In this document: positions 17,678 to 24,211 of the stretch, in pieces
Layout: each line of letters starts with the position of its first letter
Position numbering within the stretch: position 1 is the first letter of the stretch
IMG/VR virus record: IMGVR_UViG_3300047409_000695
Coordinates: 1-59,955 of that record
Source of the DNA: a virus
Reading direction: 5' to 3' (one strand)
DNA: 59,955 nucleotides
Program-made: the position numbers and the translations under genes
Notes under the pieces: model-generated
Seen by the model: the letters and a program-made list of their open reading frames with translations, nothing else
What the model was told of the DNA's origin: nothing
Database searches by the model: none

Positions 17678-18538
17678 CTACAGCCCCAGTGGCGGCAGGT
17701 CCGCCATCAACGGGCCGAATTTTCCTTGTGTCACGATCCGTCGGCCCGGTACCTCGAGGCCTAGTTGCTCGCGGAGCGCGTCCGGCGGCGTCTCGACCTC
17801 GCCGGTTTCGTCAAACTCTCGACGTTCCCGCTTCAGCACGAACACGACCTTGTCGCAGTACTGCTCGGCGATCTCTTCGGGCAGCGCTTCCTTCTGGCGG
17901 ATCATCGTGATGTCGAAGCTCTGATCGCCGGCTTCAGCCTCGACGGTCACAACCAGTTTCACGGCGTACCGCGGATACGACGCGGCGACGCCGAACCGCA
18001 GGTCCGACGTCAACTGGGGCGCGAGTTCGTCCATCAGTTGTTTGATCGTCTCGGCGATCTCCGTACCGTCCAGCGCGAAGTACTCGCCGGCGCCGCCGCC
18101 GAAACCGCCCGTGACCTCGAGCGGGTTCTTACTGCGGTGCGCTGAGTACGCCGTGCCTGGTATCCCGCGGGCCGGACCGGCGTTCACCGGATCTTCCTCG
18201 AGGGACGCGGCCGGACGTGTGAGATCGGCGGGTCGCTGATGTGGGGGAGCGCTGGCGGCGATGACGCTGGGCGGCGTCTGGACGGTGTGGGCCGCGGCGA
18301 CGACGCCGTTACCCGATCCCGGGGCGCCGGTCGCCTTCAGCGGTTCAAGCTGGCGTTCGTTCTGTCGGGCCATCTCGGCCGGCGTCCGCACGACGCCCGT
18401 CGGTAGACCGGTCTCGCGAGAGAACTCGTGGATCGCGCCGGCATCATGCTGCAACGGCTGCGTCGGCTGCATCGGCGCGTCTGGGGGCGGTACGGCACCG
18501 ATCGTGCCTGTCGGCGGAAGTGGTTCAGTCGTTCGCAT
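17678..18538 (-). CDS. Pro/Ala-rich protein with folded C-terminal domain (286 aa)
   Basis: The ATG at 18538 (MRTTEPLPPTGT) is preferred, because upstream codons lie inside the HNH gene. The first ~130 residues are disordered (Pro, Ala, Thr). The C-terminal ~150 are alpha/beta, including 'YPRYAVKLVVTVEAEAGDQS' and acidic stretches. It overlaps the HNH gene by 14 nt. The function is unknown. It heads the late cluster, so an assembly or regulatory role is possible. Confidence 0.55.
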   Translation of the reverse strand: MRTTEPLPPTGTIGAVPPPDAPMQPTQPLQHDAGAIHEFSRETGLPTGVVRTPAEMARQNERQLEPLKATGAPGSGNGVVAAAHTVQTPPSVIAASAPPHQRPADLTRPAASLEEDPVNAGPARGIPGTAYSAHRSKNPLEVTGGFGGGAGEYFALDGTEIAETIKQLMDELAPQLTSDLRFGVAASYPRYAVKLVVTVEAEAGDQSFDITMIRQKEALPEEIAEQYCDKVVFVLKRERREFDETGEVETPPDALREQLGLEVPGRRIVTQGKFGPLMADLPPLGL

Positions 18539-18992
18539 CGCACGTCCTCTCGGGTCGACGGGCAGTATCGGTCTCAACCGGAGCCGGGGTCAAGTCCGGA
18601 AACAACTCGCCGTTTGATTTCTTCAGCCGGCGGGTCGCCGCGGCCGTCTCTTGATGATGCTCGCTGTCGTACCGCAAGTGGTGTAGCTGACAGCCGGCCT
18701 TCAGGTTTTCGTCCCGACAATCCGTCGGGTCGTGATTCAGGTGCGCGATCGTTAGAACCACCTTCACCGGGTACCACAACGTCGTTTCCATGTAGTTCAG
18801 CGCCGTCTCGAAGGGCCACCACTGCTCGCGGTCCTCGAACGACCGGCCGATCAGGTCGCCGTTGTGGGCGTTGCAGCGTGACCCGTCGGCCCGTTCGAAC
18901 TCACACCGGTAGTCGGCGCGCACCAGAATCCGGTCTCGAACCGCGTTCCAGTCCGGCGGGTATTTCGCTGCGTTTTCTGGCTTGATCGGCAT
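18525..18992 (-). CDS. HNH-family endonuclease-like protein (155 aa)
   Basis: The start at 18992 gives MPIKPENAAKYPPDW. Paired cysteines early on (RADYRCEFE, GSRCNAHNG) and the C-terminal 'LTIAHLNHDPTD...ENLKAGCQLHHLRYD' make a recognisable HNH/beta-beta-alpha metal site (His, Asn, His-His). HNH proteins near terminase genes often support DNA packaging in long-tailed phages. Here it may do so or act as a free-standing nuclease. The upstream gap to a plus-strand mini-gene is only 41 nt. Confidence 0.7.
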   Translation of the reverse strand: MPIKPENAAKYPPDWNAVRDRILVRADYRCEFERADGSRCNAHNGDLIGRSFEDREQWWPFETALNYMETTLWYPVKVVLTIAHLNHDPTDCRDENLKAGCQLHHLRYDSEHHQETAAATRRLKKSNGELFPDLTPAPVETDTARRPERTCDAND

Positions 18993-19033
18993 CCTGGCTC
19001 TGCTATAGTGCCCGCATACTGCTGAGTTCACCG

Positions 19034-19138
19034 ATGCGAACCTTCTCGCTCGATCTGACGGTCGCGATCCTGATCTTCCTGTTCGGACTCGTGTGCGGGT
19101 TCGGCGCGTGCGTCGCCGTTATCTTGTGGCAACTGTAG
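19034..19138 (+). CDS. 34-aa membrane peptide, opposite strand
   Basis: The frame (MRTFSLDLTVAILIFLFGLV, then CGFGACVAVILWQL) is almost wholly one transmembrane helix. It fills the gap between two minus-strand genes, divergent from the HNH gene and ending 1 nt before the J-domain gene's stop. The ribosome site is weak. The clean membrane pattern in a short gap is unlikely by chance, but expression is unproven. A regulatory or superinfection-type peptide is possible. Confidence 0.4.
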   Translation: MRTFSLDLTVAILIFLFGLVCGFGACVAVILWQL

Positions 19139-19139
19139 T

Positions 19140-19793
19140 TCACCCGTTCAACTCGGCGAGCGCAATGTCTCGAGCGGCGTTCAGCCGGGCCATTTCATCC
19201 ACCGATCCGCCTGCGTCCGGATGCGCGCGCTTCGCCCGATCGCGAAACCGTGCCTCGACGACGTTCGGACTCACCATCTCGTTGGTTCCAAAGCCGAGCG
19301 TCTGACGCCAGTCGTGCCCGACGGCCGGCGGTAAGGCCGTGTAGCCCGCAAACGCTTGCTCGAGGAATCCGACACCGTACCGATCGACCGCGCGTAACGC
19401 TTCGATGTGCTTGCCGACGGCCATCAGGTTGTCAGCGACCGAGTTCCACTTGTCGCACGCCAGCACGCGCGACGCCCCGCGCAACCGGAAGTAGACCGCG
19501 ACGCCCGGATCCTCGAGCATCCGTTTCTGGTCGGCGTACGGCGTGCCGGTGTCCTTGAGTCGCAGGTTCGAGCTCACGACGATCCGCGACGCCCCGAGCC
19601 GACGGAGCTCGCCGCGCAGAAATTCATTCGAATCGCCGACGGTCAGGGACCGCTTCGTCGTCCAGTTCGTTGTCTCGCCGTACTGACGCTGGCGTTTGTG
19701 GAACGCGGCCGGGCGGCGCGCGTGATACGGCGTCCGTTTCCACGCGGCCGGCCAGGTCAACGGAAACGCCGGGATGGTATCGACCGGATTCAT
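19140..19793 (-). CDS. J-domain-like protein (217 aa)
   Basis: The C-terminal ~45 residues contain 'FRDRAKRAHPDAGGSVDEMARLNAARDIALAELN', which matches the HPD loop and following helix of DnaJ domains that stimulate Hsp70 ATPase. The first ~150 residues form an alpha/beta domain (NWTTKRSLTVGDSNEF, ASRIVVSSNLRLK, SRVLACDKWNSV) seen in other phage proteins of this build, possibly nucleic-acid related. It could recruit host DnaK. It overlaps the upstream gene by an ATGA. Confidence 0.65.
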   Translation of the reverse strand: MNPVDTIPAFPLTWPAAWKRTPYHARRPAAFHKRQRQYGETTNWTTKRSLTVGDSNEFLRGELRRLGASRIVVSSNLRLKDTGTPYADQKRMLEDPGVAVYFRLRGASRVLACDKWNSVADNLMAVGKHIEALRAVDRYGVGFLEQAFAGYTALPPAVGHDWRQTLGFGTNEMVSPNVVEARFRDRAKRAHPDAGGSVDEMARLNAARDIALAELNG

Positions 19794-20029
19794 GCCCGAA
19801 CGACCTCTCGAGCTCGATCCCAGAACCGATCTGCAGCCTCTTCGGTTTGGAACGTGATCCCTTTGATGTAGAGCAGGCCTTCGACGTTCTCGAGTAGCAC
19901 TTGGGACGGTGTTTCGTCGACGTCGATCAGGAGACCGAACACGCGCAACTGCCGGCAGATCCGATCGTAGAGCTCGGGCACGTCGACGACGCGCTCGGCG
20001 AGCAACTTCAGTTCATCGATCCTGGCCAC
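19790..20029 (-). CDS. small alpha/beta protein (79 aa; longer start at 20164 possible)
   Basis: The conserved-looking part is VARIDELKLLAERVVDVPEL and the downstream 'LYIKGITFQTEEAADRFWDR'. A GTG at 20029 gives a 17-nt overlap with the preceding gene. An ATG at 20164 has a better GGGAAAGG ribosome site. It would add a Lys/Ser/Thr-rich N-terminus overlapping the neighbour by 152 nt, which I consider less likely. The function is unknown. Confidence 0.5.
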   Translation of the reverse strand: MARIDELKLLAERVVDVPELYDRICRQLRVFGLLIDVDETPSQVLLENVEGLLYIKGITFQTEEAADRFWDRAREVVRA

Positions 20030-20258
20030 GAGCACGGTTGTGGGCAAGTCGTCGCCGCTCAGCTTTGCGTTCGGCGGGACTGAACCCGTACATGTCGTAC
20101 TCGCCGGCTTCGTAGAGCCGCCACGCTTCTTTGATGCTCGCTTCGCACGCTTGTCGACAGCCATCACAGCCTTTCCCGGTGCCAATGGGGGGTTGAAAGT
20201 GATCCAGCCAGGGCGTCCCCGACGAACACGTCAACGGCGCGTCAGACTTGTCGTCCAC
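20013..20258 (-). CDS. small Cys-containing protein (81 aa), GTG start
   Basis: A GTG at 20258 inside the end of the upstream gene begins a frame with 'GKGCDGCRQACEASIKEAWR', a possible zinc knuckle. A charged helix follows (AERKAERRRLAHNRA). Good amino-acid composition and length favour a real gene, although its ribosome site is weak. It competes for the same DNA with an N-terminal extension of the downstream gene. Confidence 0.5.
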   Translation of the reverse strand: MDDKSDAPLTCSSGTPWLDHFQPPIGTGKGCDGCRQACEASIKEAWRLYEAGEYDMYGFSPAERKAERRRLAHNRARGQDR

Positions 20259-20538
20259 CGAGGTCTCGCATGAACGCGTGAATTTCGGCGAGCGCCGACA
20301 GCGGGTAAACGGACTCGCCGTACTCGCCGGCCGCGCGGAACATCCACGCCCGCCACTGCGGCGACCACTCAATCCGCCCCATCGCGAACGCGCCGCGTCT
20401 CGAGATCACGGCGTACGACGTTTGGTGGGCGATGATCGGTCCGTCGATGAACCGCAGATAGCGCCCTTCGCGACGCGTCGGCGGAACGTGCCCGACCGGT
20501 CGACGACGGATCCATGCGATCAAAGCCTTTGGCGTCAT
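20242..20538 (-). CDS. small basic alpha/beta protein (98 aa)
   Basis: The ATG at 20538 overlaps the stop of the upstream frame (TGATG). The product has a Lys/Arg-rich start, then short strands (YAVISRRGAFAMGRIEWSPQ) and a C-terminal helix. No motif is recognised. It is part of the tightly coupled accessory operon. Confidence 0.55.
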   Translation of the reverse strand: MTPKALIAWIRRRPVGHVPPTRREGRYLRFIDGPIIAHQTSYAVISRRGAFAMGRIEWSPQWRAWMFRAAGEYGESVYPLSALAEIHAFMRDLGGRQV

Positions 20539-21092
20539 CAGAACCCCAGATCCGGATCGACGCCGGTATCGACGCCTTTGACTACGACTGGCCGTTCAGC
20601 GCGATCGACGCGTTCGCCGTCATCACGCACTCCCGGAGCTTCCGGAGCGCTGCCGTCTGGTCCGCGCTCGGCGGTGTGTGCTCGAGCAGGATCTTGGCGA
20701 AGTCCTTCGCCGCCGTTCGAATCGCTTCGTACGACTGGGGCTGATCCCCCGTGGGCGGGTGATACGTGAACAGATTCTCGAGTCGCTCGGTCTCGGCCTG
20801 GCTCAGCACTCTGATCATTCGGCCCTCCTATGGGCTCGTACGTGAGTTCTCGGACGACGCGTTCGACGGGCGGCGTCACCACGATCGGAATTTCTCCGGT
20901 TGCAAGGACCGCGCGTTCGCCGGCGTCGTCGAGGTTGAGGTACGCCATGATCGCCTGGTCGACGACCCACGAACACGGCTTGTTCTGCTTCTTCGCGCAC
21001 GCCTTAACGGCCGGCCAGAACCGTTTCGCCACGCGGACGTTCACGTCTCCGGTCCGATCGACCGGCGCACTCTTCTTCCGGACCCGCTTCAT
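20538..21092 (-). CDS. ribbon-helix-helix-like protein with long tail overlapping the Acb2-like gene (184 aa)
   Basis: The start ATG at 21092 overlaps the upstream stop (ATGA). Residues 14-52 (VNVRVAKRFWPAVKACAKK, then SWVVDQAIMAYL) resemble an Arc/CopG-type ribbon-helix-helix fold. From about residue 92 the frame runs through the whole Acb2-like gene in another register with low-complexity sequence and stops at the next gene's ATG. Either the tail is translated or the true product is shorter. A regulator role is plausible. Confidence 0.5.
   Translation of the reverse strand: MKRVRKKSAPVDRTGDVNVRVAKRFWPAVKACAKKQNKPCSWVVDQAIMAYLNLDDAGERAVLATGEIPIVVTPPVERVVRELTYEPIGGPNDQSAEPGRDRATRESVHVSPAHGGSAPVVRSDSNGGEGLRQDPARAHTAERGPDGSAPEAPGVRDDGERVDRAERPVVVKGVDTGVDPDLGF
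20582..20818 (-). CDS. acb2-like: Acb2-like anti-CBASS protein (cyclic nucleotide sponge), 78 aa
   Basis: The start at 20818 has a strong AGGAGG ribosome site 6 nt upstream. The protein carries the hallmarks of the Acb2/Vs.4 family: 'FTYHPPTGDQPQSYEAIR' (residues 17-34), a helix 'FAKILLEHTPPSADQTAALRKL' (shown here in part) and the C-terminal signature 'CVMTANASIALNG' (residues 64-76). Acb2 proteins form hexamers that bind CBASS cyclic oligonucleotides, blocking effector activation. Length is typical (family about 65-95 aa). The gene lies wholly inside a longer frame in another register. Family membership is from motif recall, not a search. Confidence 0.8.
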   Translation of the reverse strand: MIRVLSQAETERLENLFTYHPPTGDQPQSYEAIRTAAKDFAKILLEHTPPSADQTAALRKLRECVMTANASIALNGQS

Positions 21093-21520
21093 GAGTTCAG
21101 TGCTCCGAGAATGTCTTCGAGGTCCGACGTGACCAACTCGGCCATCTTGACCATCAGATCTGGTTCGCGCAGACCGGGCACGTAGACGAACAGCCGCTTG
21201 CCAGCGCCACACGCGTAGCCCGCCTCGAGGCTCGCCGACACACCGCACGGCATGACGTACACGCAGATCTCCGCGGCCTTCAGCGCGTCCATGTCGAATT
21301 TGAAACCGCGTTCGGCTGTCGGATGCTGCAGCCCCTCGAGGTACTTCGGGATATCGTCCGGCCAGGATTGCCAGTCCGGATGGACCTCTCGCCAGCTAAA
21401 ACCGTGCTGGCCCGGTGCCGGGTTCCTGAAGTCGTACACCTCGTGTCCGTCTTGACGCAGGCGCTCGACGACCATCGGTTGAAACTCGTTCCTCCATGAA
21501 CTCGCCACGTAAATCTTCAC
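21089..21520 (-). CDS. nucleoside 2-deoxyribosyltransferase-like protein (143 aa)
   Basis: A GTG start at 21520 overlaps the upstream stop (GTGA) and follows AAGGAG. The product begins KIYVASSWRN, a typical first strand of this fold. It has 'DMDALKAAEICVYVMPCGVS' in the middle and 'ASLEAGYACGAGKRLFVYVP' with the expected catalytic Glu (residue 99). Family members cleave N-glycosidic bonds of nucleosides or nucleotides. The same fold is shared with TIR-type NADases and SLOG proteins. Next to an Acb2-like gene it may act in anti-defence or nucleotide metabolism. Confidence 0.7.
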   Translation of the reverse strand: MKIYVASSWRNEFQPMVVERLRQDGHEVYDFRNPAPGQHGFSWREVHPDWQSWPDDIPKYLEGLQHPTAERGFKFDMDALKAAEICVYVMPCGVSASLEAGYACGAGKRLFVYVPGLREPDLMVKMAELVTSDLEDILGALNS

Positions 21521-21894
21521 GCCGTCTCCTTCGGAATGAGCGCTTTCAATTTGTCGATGTACGGCTGCCAGATCGCCTCGAGTTCCGCGTTCGGCGATGG
21601 CCCGATGCAAAAGTGTTCGAGCGCTTCGATCAGCACTTCGACGTCGGCGACCGACAGCGCCTGTACCGGCAACGGCGGACGCTGCTGCCACACTTCCTCG
21701 ACGTAGAAGGCGACCAGCATCGGGATCGGGTCGACGAAGTCGTAGCCGTCCTTCGTCCGGATGAACGCGCGCCGCGTCATCTCGATCAGGCGGACGTTCG
21801 AGCCTTCGCGGGCCTCGAACACGCGCCCGGGCACGAATACGACGTCACCGACCTGGGCACCGTGGTCGTCAAGCTCGATCCGTTTGGCGGTCAT
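21517..21894 (-). CDS. conserved-looking accessory protein (125 aa), unknown
   Basis: The first 60 residues form a small beta domain (GAQVGDVVFVPGRVFEAREG), resembling an SH3/KOW-type barrel. The C-terminal half is helical with a Trp/Gln-rich turn. It sits between a zinc-ribbon gene and the deoxyribosyltransferase-like gene with 1-4 nt overlaps. No catalytic motif is seen. Confidence 0.55.
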   Translation of the reverse strand: MTAKRIELDDHGAQVGDVVFVPGRVFEAREGSNVRLIEMTRRAFIRTKDGYDFVDPIPMLVAFYVEEVWQQRPPLPVQALSVADVEVLIEALEHFCIGPSPNAELEAIWQPYIDKLKALIPKETA

Positions 21895-22211
21895 CAGTGC
21901 ACCAGTTCTTTCGCGGGGACTTCGATCAGCCCGCCGAGGTCAACGTGCTCACGGATCGCGCGATGGAACCGCGGGCTCTGCTTTCGGAGAAAGTTCGCGA
22001 GCTCCTGGGGCGTCGGCTTGATCCACATCAGGTCCGGCGTCAGGGTCTGGTCGACGCGGTAACACGCCGACTGCATCGACCCCTTACACCGCGGCGTCGC
22101 GCGACACGAGATCATGAACGGCGTCGTGCCTTCGTCGCGGTTCTTCGTGACCGTGGCCTTACCGCACACGTCGCATCGGTAGACGTTGATCAGGTTCGCT
22201 TGCTCGCTCAC
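21894..22211 (-). CDS. zinc-ribbon protein (105 aa)
   Basis: The sequence starts MSEQANLINVYRCDVCGKAT and has CxxC at residues 13-16 plus Cys36, Cys42 and Cys50, which together can bind zinc. The C-terminal half contains 'TPQELANFLRKQSPRFHRAI'. Short proteins of this build are common in phage accessory regions. Start and stop overlap neighbours by 1-4 nt. Confidence 0.6.
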   Translation of the reverse strand: MSEQANLINVYRCDVCGKATVTKNRDEGTTPFMISCRATPRCKGSMQSACYRVDQTLTPDLMWIKPTPQELANFLRKQSPRFHRAIREHVDLGGLIEVPAKELVH

Positions 22212-22420
22212 TTGAACTCCGGCACGTTCTCGCCGACCGCGCGCCGCGTCTTCGATGCCCGCGGCGCCAGGCCCTTTCGTGCGGCCTTAGCATCGGCTTC
22301 GGTCTGGAACGGCTGCAGCGTGATGTCGTAGTCGTGTTGATGCTCGACGCGCGACACGCGGTCACTCGTGCATTCAATCGCGGCGCACACCGGACAGAGC
22401 CAGTAGACGATGCCGCTCAT
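22208..22420 (-). CDS. small protein with N-terminal CxxC (70 aa)
   Basis: The start at 22420 (MSGIVYWLCPVCAAIECTSD) overlaps the upstream stop (ATGA). Two closely spaced cysteines plus a third form a partial zinc site, and the C-terminal half is Ala/Lys/Arg-rich. The function is unknown. Confidence 0.5.
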   Translation of the reverse strand: MSGIVYWLCPVCAAIECTSDRVSRVEHQHDYDITLQPFQTEADAKAARKGLAPRASKTRRAVGENVPEFK

Positions 22421-22590
22421 GACTTCAGCTTCGGCCGCGTCCGGCGCCAGGGCTTCACGCGCGGTCCTTCGATCGCCTGGCCGCGGAACCGCCGTTGACA
22501 CGCGAGCAACTGACACTGTGGCGAACAGTATTTGGCGCCGCGACGCACGCGCGTTTCCGGAACATCAGCCGGACAGACCGCGCACGTCAT
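22417..22590 (-). CDS. very small zinc-finger-like protein (57 aa)
   Basis: The start at 22590 gives MTCAVCPADVPETRVRRGAK followed by 'YCSPQCQLLACQRR', a CxxC...CxxxC arrangement typical of one zinc finger. The C-terminus is basic. It overlaps the upstream gene by an ATGA. It is likely a nucleic-acid- or protein-binding adaptor. Confidence 0.55.
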   Translation of the reverse strand: MTCAVCPADVPETRVRRGAKYCSPQCQLLACQRRFRGQAIEGPRVKPWRRTRPKLKS

Positions 22591-22829
22591 GAGACCCGCT
22601 CGAGTGCCGTCAATACGCGCTGACGATGGAACTGCTTGCGCTTCTCGGCCGACGCGCGCACACCGGGCGGCGCAGTCAACCGTTGCCCCGTCACCGTCGA
22701 GTGCCCGCCGGCCCACGTCACCAGCACCTGCTTCCGCGGCACCGACCGCGAGTCCGTCGGCCCGAACGCCGACGCCGTCGAACGCTCAATCACCAGCGCC
22801 AGTTCGTCGGCGACTTCCTGCTCGGTCAT
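22587..22829 (-). CDS. small basic protein (80 aa), unknown
   Basis: The start at 22829 (MTEQEVADELALVIERSTAS) overlaps the preceding stop (ATGA). An amphipathic N-terminal helix is followed by 'KQVLVTWAGGHSTVTGQRL' and a basic C-terminal helix. No family is recognised. Confidence 0.5.
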   Translation of the reverse strand: MTEQEVADELALVIERSTASAFGPTDSRSVPRKQVLVTWAGGHSTVTGQRLTAPPGVRASAEKRKQFHRQRVLTALERVS

Positions 22830-23038
22830 GACACGCGCTCGCAGTCCGGCGGATCCGTGACGGTCTGCATGGCCGTGAAGCCTGGCGACGCGATCCGCTC
22901 GACGTGGGCGCCTTCTTCCCAGCCGTTCAGGGCCGGCTGTCCCTCTGGCACCATCGAATGCCGGTGGTCCGTCAACACGACGTCGCATCGGGTGCACCGT
23001 TGCACCAGGTCGATATACGGCCCGGCTAGATGAATCAC
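22826..23038 (-). CDS. small protein with CxxC (70 aa), GTG start
   Basis: A GTG at 23038 overlaps the upstream stop (GTGA). The protein (VIHLAGPYIDLVQRCTRCDV...) has CTRC plus a histidine-rich turn 'TDHRHS' and a late cysteine, suggesting a zinc ribbon. The function is unknown. Confidence 0.5.
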   Translation of the reverse strand: MIHLAGPYIDLVQRCTRCDVVLTDHRHSMVPEGQPALNGWEEGAHVERIASPGFTAMQTVTDPPDCERVS

Positions 23039-23250
23039 GCGCGCCCCCGTTGCAGCATCTCGAGTGCGTCGGCAAACGACGCGCACGGCGTCGCCGCCCC
23101 GTTCAGGAGATCCCCGTCGCGGCGCACCGGCGTCAACAGGAACCACTGCGTCTGAGACCCCCGCGTGACGCCGACATGGAGCTTCCGGACCGCCGGCTTC
23201 CGCAACGGCCGCGCCAGCGCTTCCCGCAACGTCTGACACTCAGTCGGCAT
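23035..23250 (-). CDS. small protein (71 aa), unknown
   Basis: The start at 23250 (MPTECQTLREALARPLRKPA) gives an 11-nt overlap with the preceding membrane peptide gene. The product has a basic helix, then strands 'KLHVGVTRGSQTQWFLLTPV' and a C-terminal helix. No motif is recognised. Confidence 0.5.
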   Translation of the reverse strand: MPTECQTLREALARPLRKPAVRKLHVGVTRGSQTQWFLLTPVRRDGDLLNGAATPCASFADALEMLQRGRA

Positions 23251-23347
23251 CCGACCCGCCGCCCTTCCCGTCGTCCAGCATCCCCGCCACCAACAGCACA
23301 ATCAGAAAGACCACGACGACCGCCAGCGCGACCTGCAGGACCGTCAT
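23240..23347 (-). CDS. 35-aa membrane peptide
   Basis: The frame reads MTVLQVALAVVVVFLIVLLV, then AGMLDDGKGGGSDAD. It is a single transmembrane helix with a short acidic/Gly tail. It overlaps the upstream ribbon-helix-helix gene by an ATGA and the downstream gene by 11 nt, so coupling supports reality. A small membrane effector is possible. Confidence 0.55.
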   Translation of the reverse strand: MTVLQVALAVVVVFLIVLLVAGMLDDGKGGGSDAD

Positions 23348-23574
23348 TCCTGACTCGGCCGCTCGGCGCTGCGCGCGTCTTTTCCCGGCTCAGCCACCGA
23401 CGCCGGCTGCTCACCCGACCGATCCCTCAACGGCGACGCCATCCACGCCCGTTGCGCCAGATACCACCGCAACGCCGAGTCCACCAGGCCGGGCAACAGC
23501 ACCCCATCGCTCGCCGCCTGGCTCTTCATCTGCTGCCACACGACCTCATCCACCATCACGCTGACCGTTTTCAT
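23344..23574 (-). CDS. ribbon-helix-helix DNA-binding protein (76 aa)
   Basis: The start at 23574 gives MKTVSVMVDEVVWQQMKSQA. A short beta strand is followed by two helices ('GLVDSALRWYLAQRA'), the Arc/MetJ-type pattern of dimeric repressors. The disordered C-terminus is Ser/Ala/Glu-rich. It is the first gene of the leftward operon next to a repeat-rich divergent region, so it is a good candidate for autoregulating that region. Confidence 0.6.
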   Translation of the reverse strand: MKTVSVMVDEVVWQQMKSQAASDGVLLPGLVDSALRWYLAQRAWMASPLRDRSGEQPASVAEPGKDARSAERPSQE

Positions 23575-23585
23575 GACCGCCGTGC

Positions 23586-23614
23586 ACTCTATTTGAACTT
23601 TCTTAAAAAGGCAA
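23586..23614 (-). promoter_or_regulatory. candidate leftward sigma70-type promoter
   Basis: On the minus strand a -35-like TTGCCT (23614-23609) is separated by 17 nt from a -10-like TAGAGT (23591-23586). This lies in a locally A/T-rich patch directly upstream of the ribbon-helix-helix gene at 23574. It is the only A/T-rich patch nearby and the natural start of the 23.6-to-19 kb operon. The match is imperfect. Confidence 0.45.
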
Positions 23615-23735
23615 GGCTCAGTCTGGAAAACCCCAGAAAAACACATGCGACTCCTGATAGCGCTCACGACCGCTGCCTTGGCCGGCCCCCGCAGACAATG
23701 CCCGCGGCTGCCTACCGTTGCGCACTTTTGCTCGA

Positions 23736-23753
23736 GCCTGCACGCCGGTGCAC
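23736..23753. repeat. 18-bp direct repeat, copy 1
   Basis: GCCTGCACGCCGGTGCAC occurs here and again at 23846-23863, 110 bp away, with no mismatch. The core TGCACGCCGGTGCA is nearly palindromic. The pair may be binding sites for a phage DNA-binding protein. Confidence 0.75.
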
Positions 23754-23845
23754 CGTTTGGCCCACGGTTGCACGGTTCGGCGCGTGGCTGCTCGAGGGTG
23801 CCCGCGGCGACCCGTCGCTGCGACATTCCGCCGACTATTGCCCAG

Positions 23846-23863
23846 GCCTGCACGCCGGTGCAC
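23846..23863. repeat. 18-bp direct repeat, copy 2
   Basis: This copy is identical to 23736-23753. The unit contains GCACGCCGG, a motif that recurs throughout the rightward operon. Confidence 0.75.
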
Positions 23864-23918
23864 ACCCCGGCACACCGGCCGATCCGTGCGTGGCTATTCG
23901 GCCACACCGCACACCGGC

Positions 23919-24166
23919 CGAGCCGAGCTCGAGGCCTCGAGCCCCGAGCCGAGCCCCCCAGGCCTCGAGGCCGGCAAGCACGCGCGATCTTTGGCTACGG
24001 TGCGGTCCGACGTGCGGTCGGTCGGTCTCGAGGCCTGACGCGTCGACGGTGCGGTGTGCGAGCTCGAGGCCTCGAGGCCGGCCGCGTCGACGGTCCGACG
24101 TGCGGTCGTTCGAGCTCGAGGCCGGCCGCGGTTCGAGCTCGAGGCCTCGAGGCCGGCCGCGGTCGT
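23919..24166. repeat. cluster of GAGCTCGAGGCC / CTCGAGGCCGGCC palindromic repeats
   Basis: Within about 250 bp, CTCGAG occurs nine times, mostly as GAGCTCGAGGCC or GCCTCGAGGCCGGC. The stretch GGTCCGACGTGCGGTCG also occurs twice (about 24004 and 24092). The spacing is irregular, so it is not a CRISPR array. The units are overlapping self-complementary blocks that could form cruciform DNA or bind a dimeric protein. Similar blocks occur inside genes at 27.35 kb. Confidence 0.75.
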
Positions 24167-24171
24167 TGCGC

Positions 24172-24211
24172 GTGTTCCGATTTGTCATCTCGCGACACGA
24201 AAACGGAACAC
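24172..24211. promoter_or_regulatory. 40-bp operator-like inverted element, copy A
   Basis: The 40-bp element starts GTGTTCCGATTTGTC and ends CGAAAACGGAACAC, so its ends are inverted copies of GTGTTCCG. It matches 34 of 40 positions with a second copy at 26925-26964. There is no T-run after it, which argues against a terminator. It lies upstream of the rightward operon and fits an operator for one of the phage's small DNA-binding proteins. Confidence 0.6.

Noticed and set aside
18998-19010. T7-type promoter core CACTATAG on the minus strand
   Set aside because: Only the 8-nt core matches, and the phage encodes no single-subunit RNA polymerase that I can see.
23919-24166. Possible CRISPR array
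   Set aside because: The repeats overlap, vary in length and have no uniform unique spacers. They are palindromic blocks. The Cas4-like genes are recombination nucleases without cas1/cas2.
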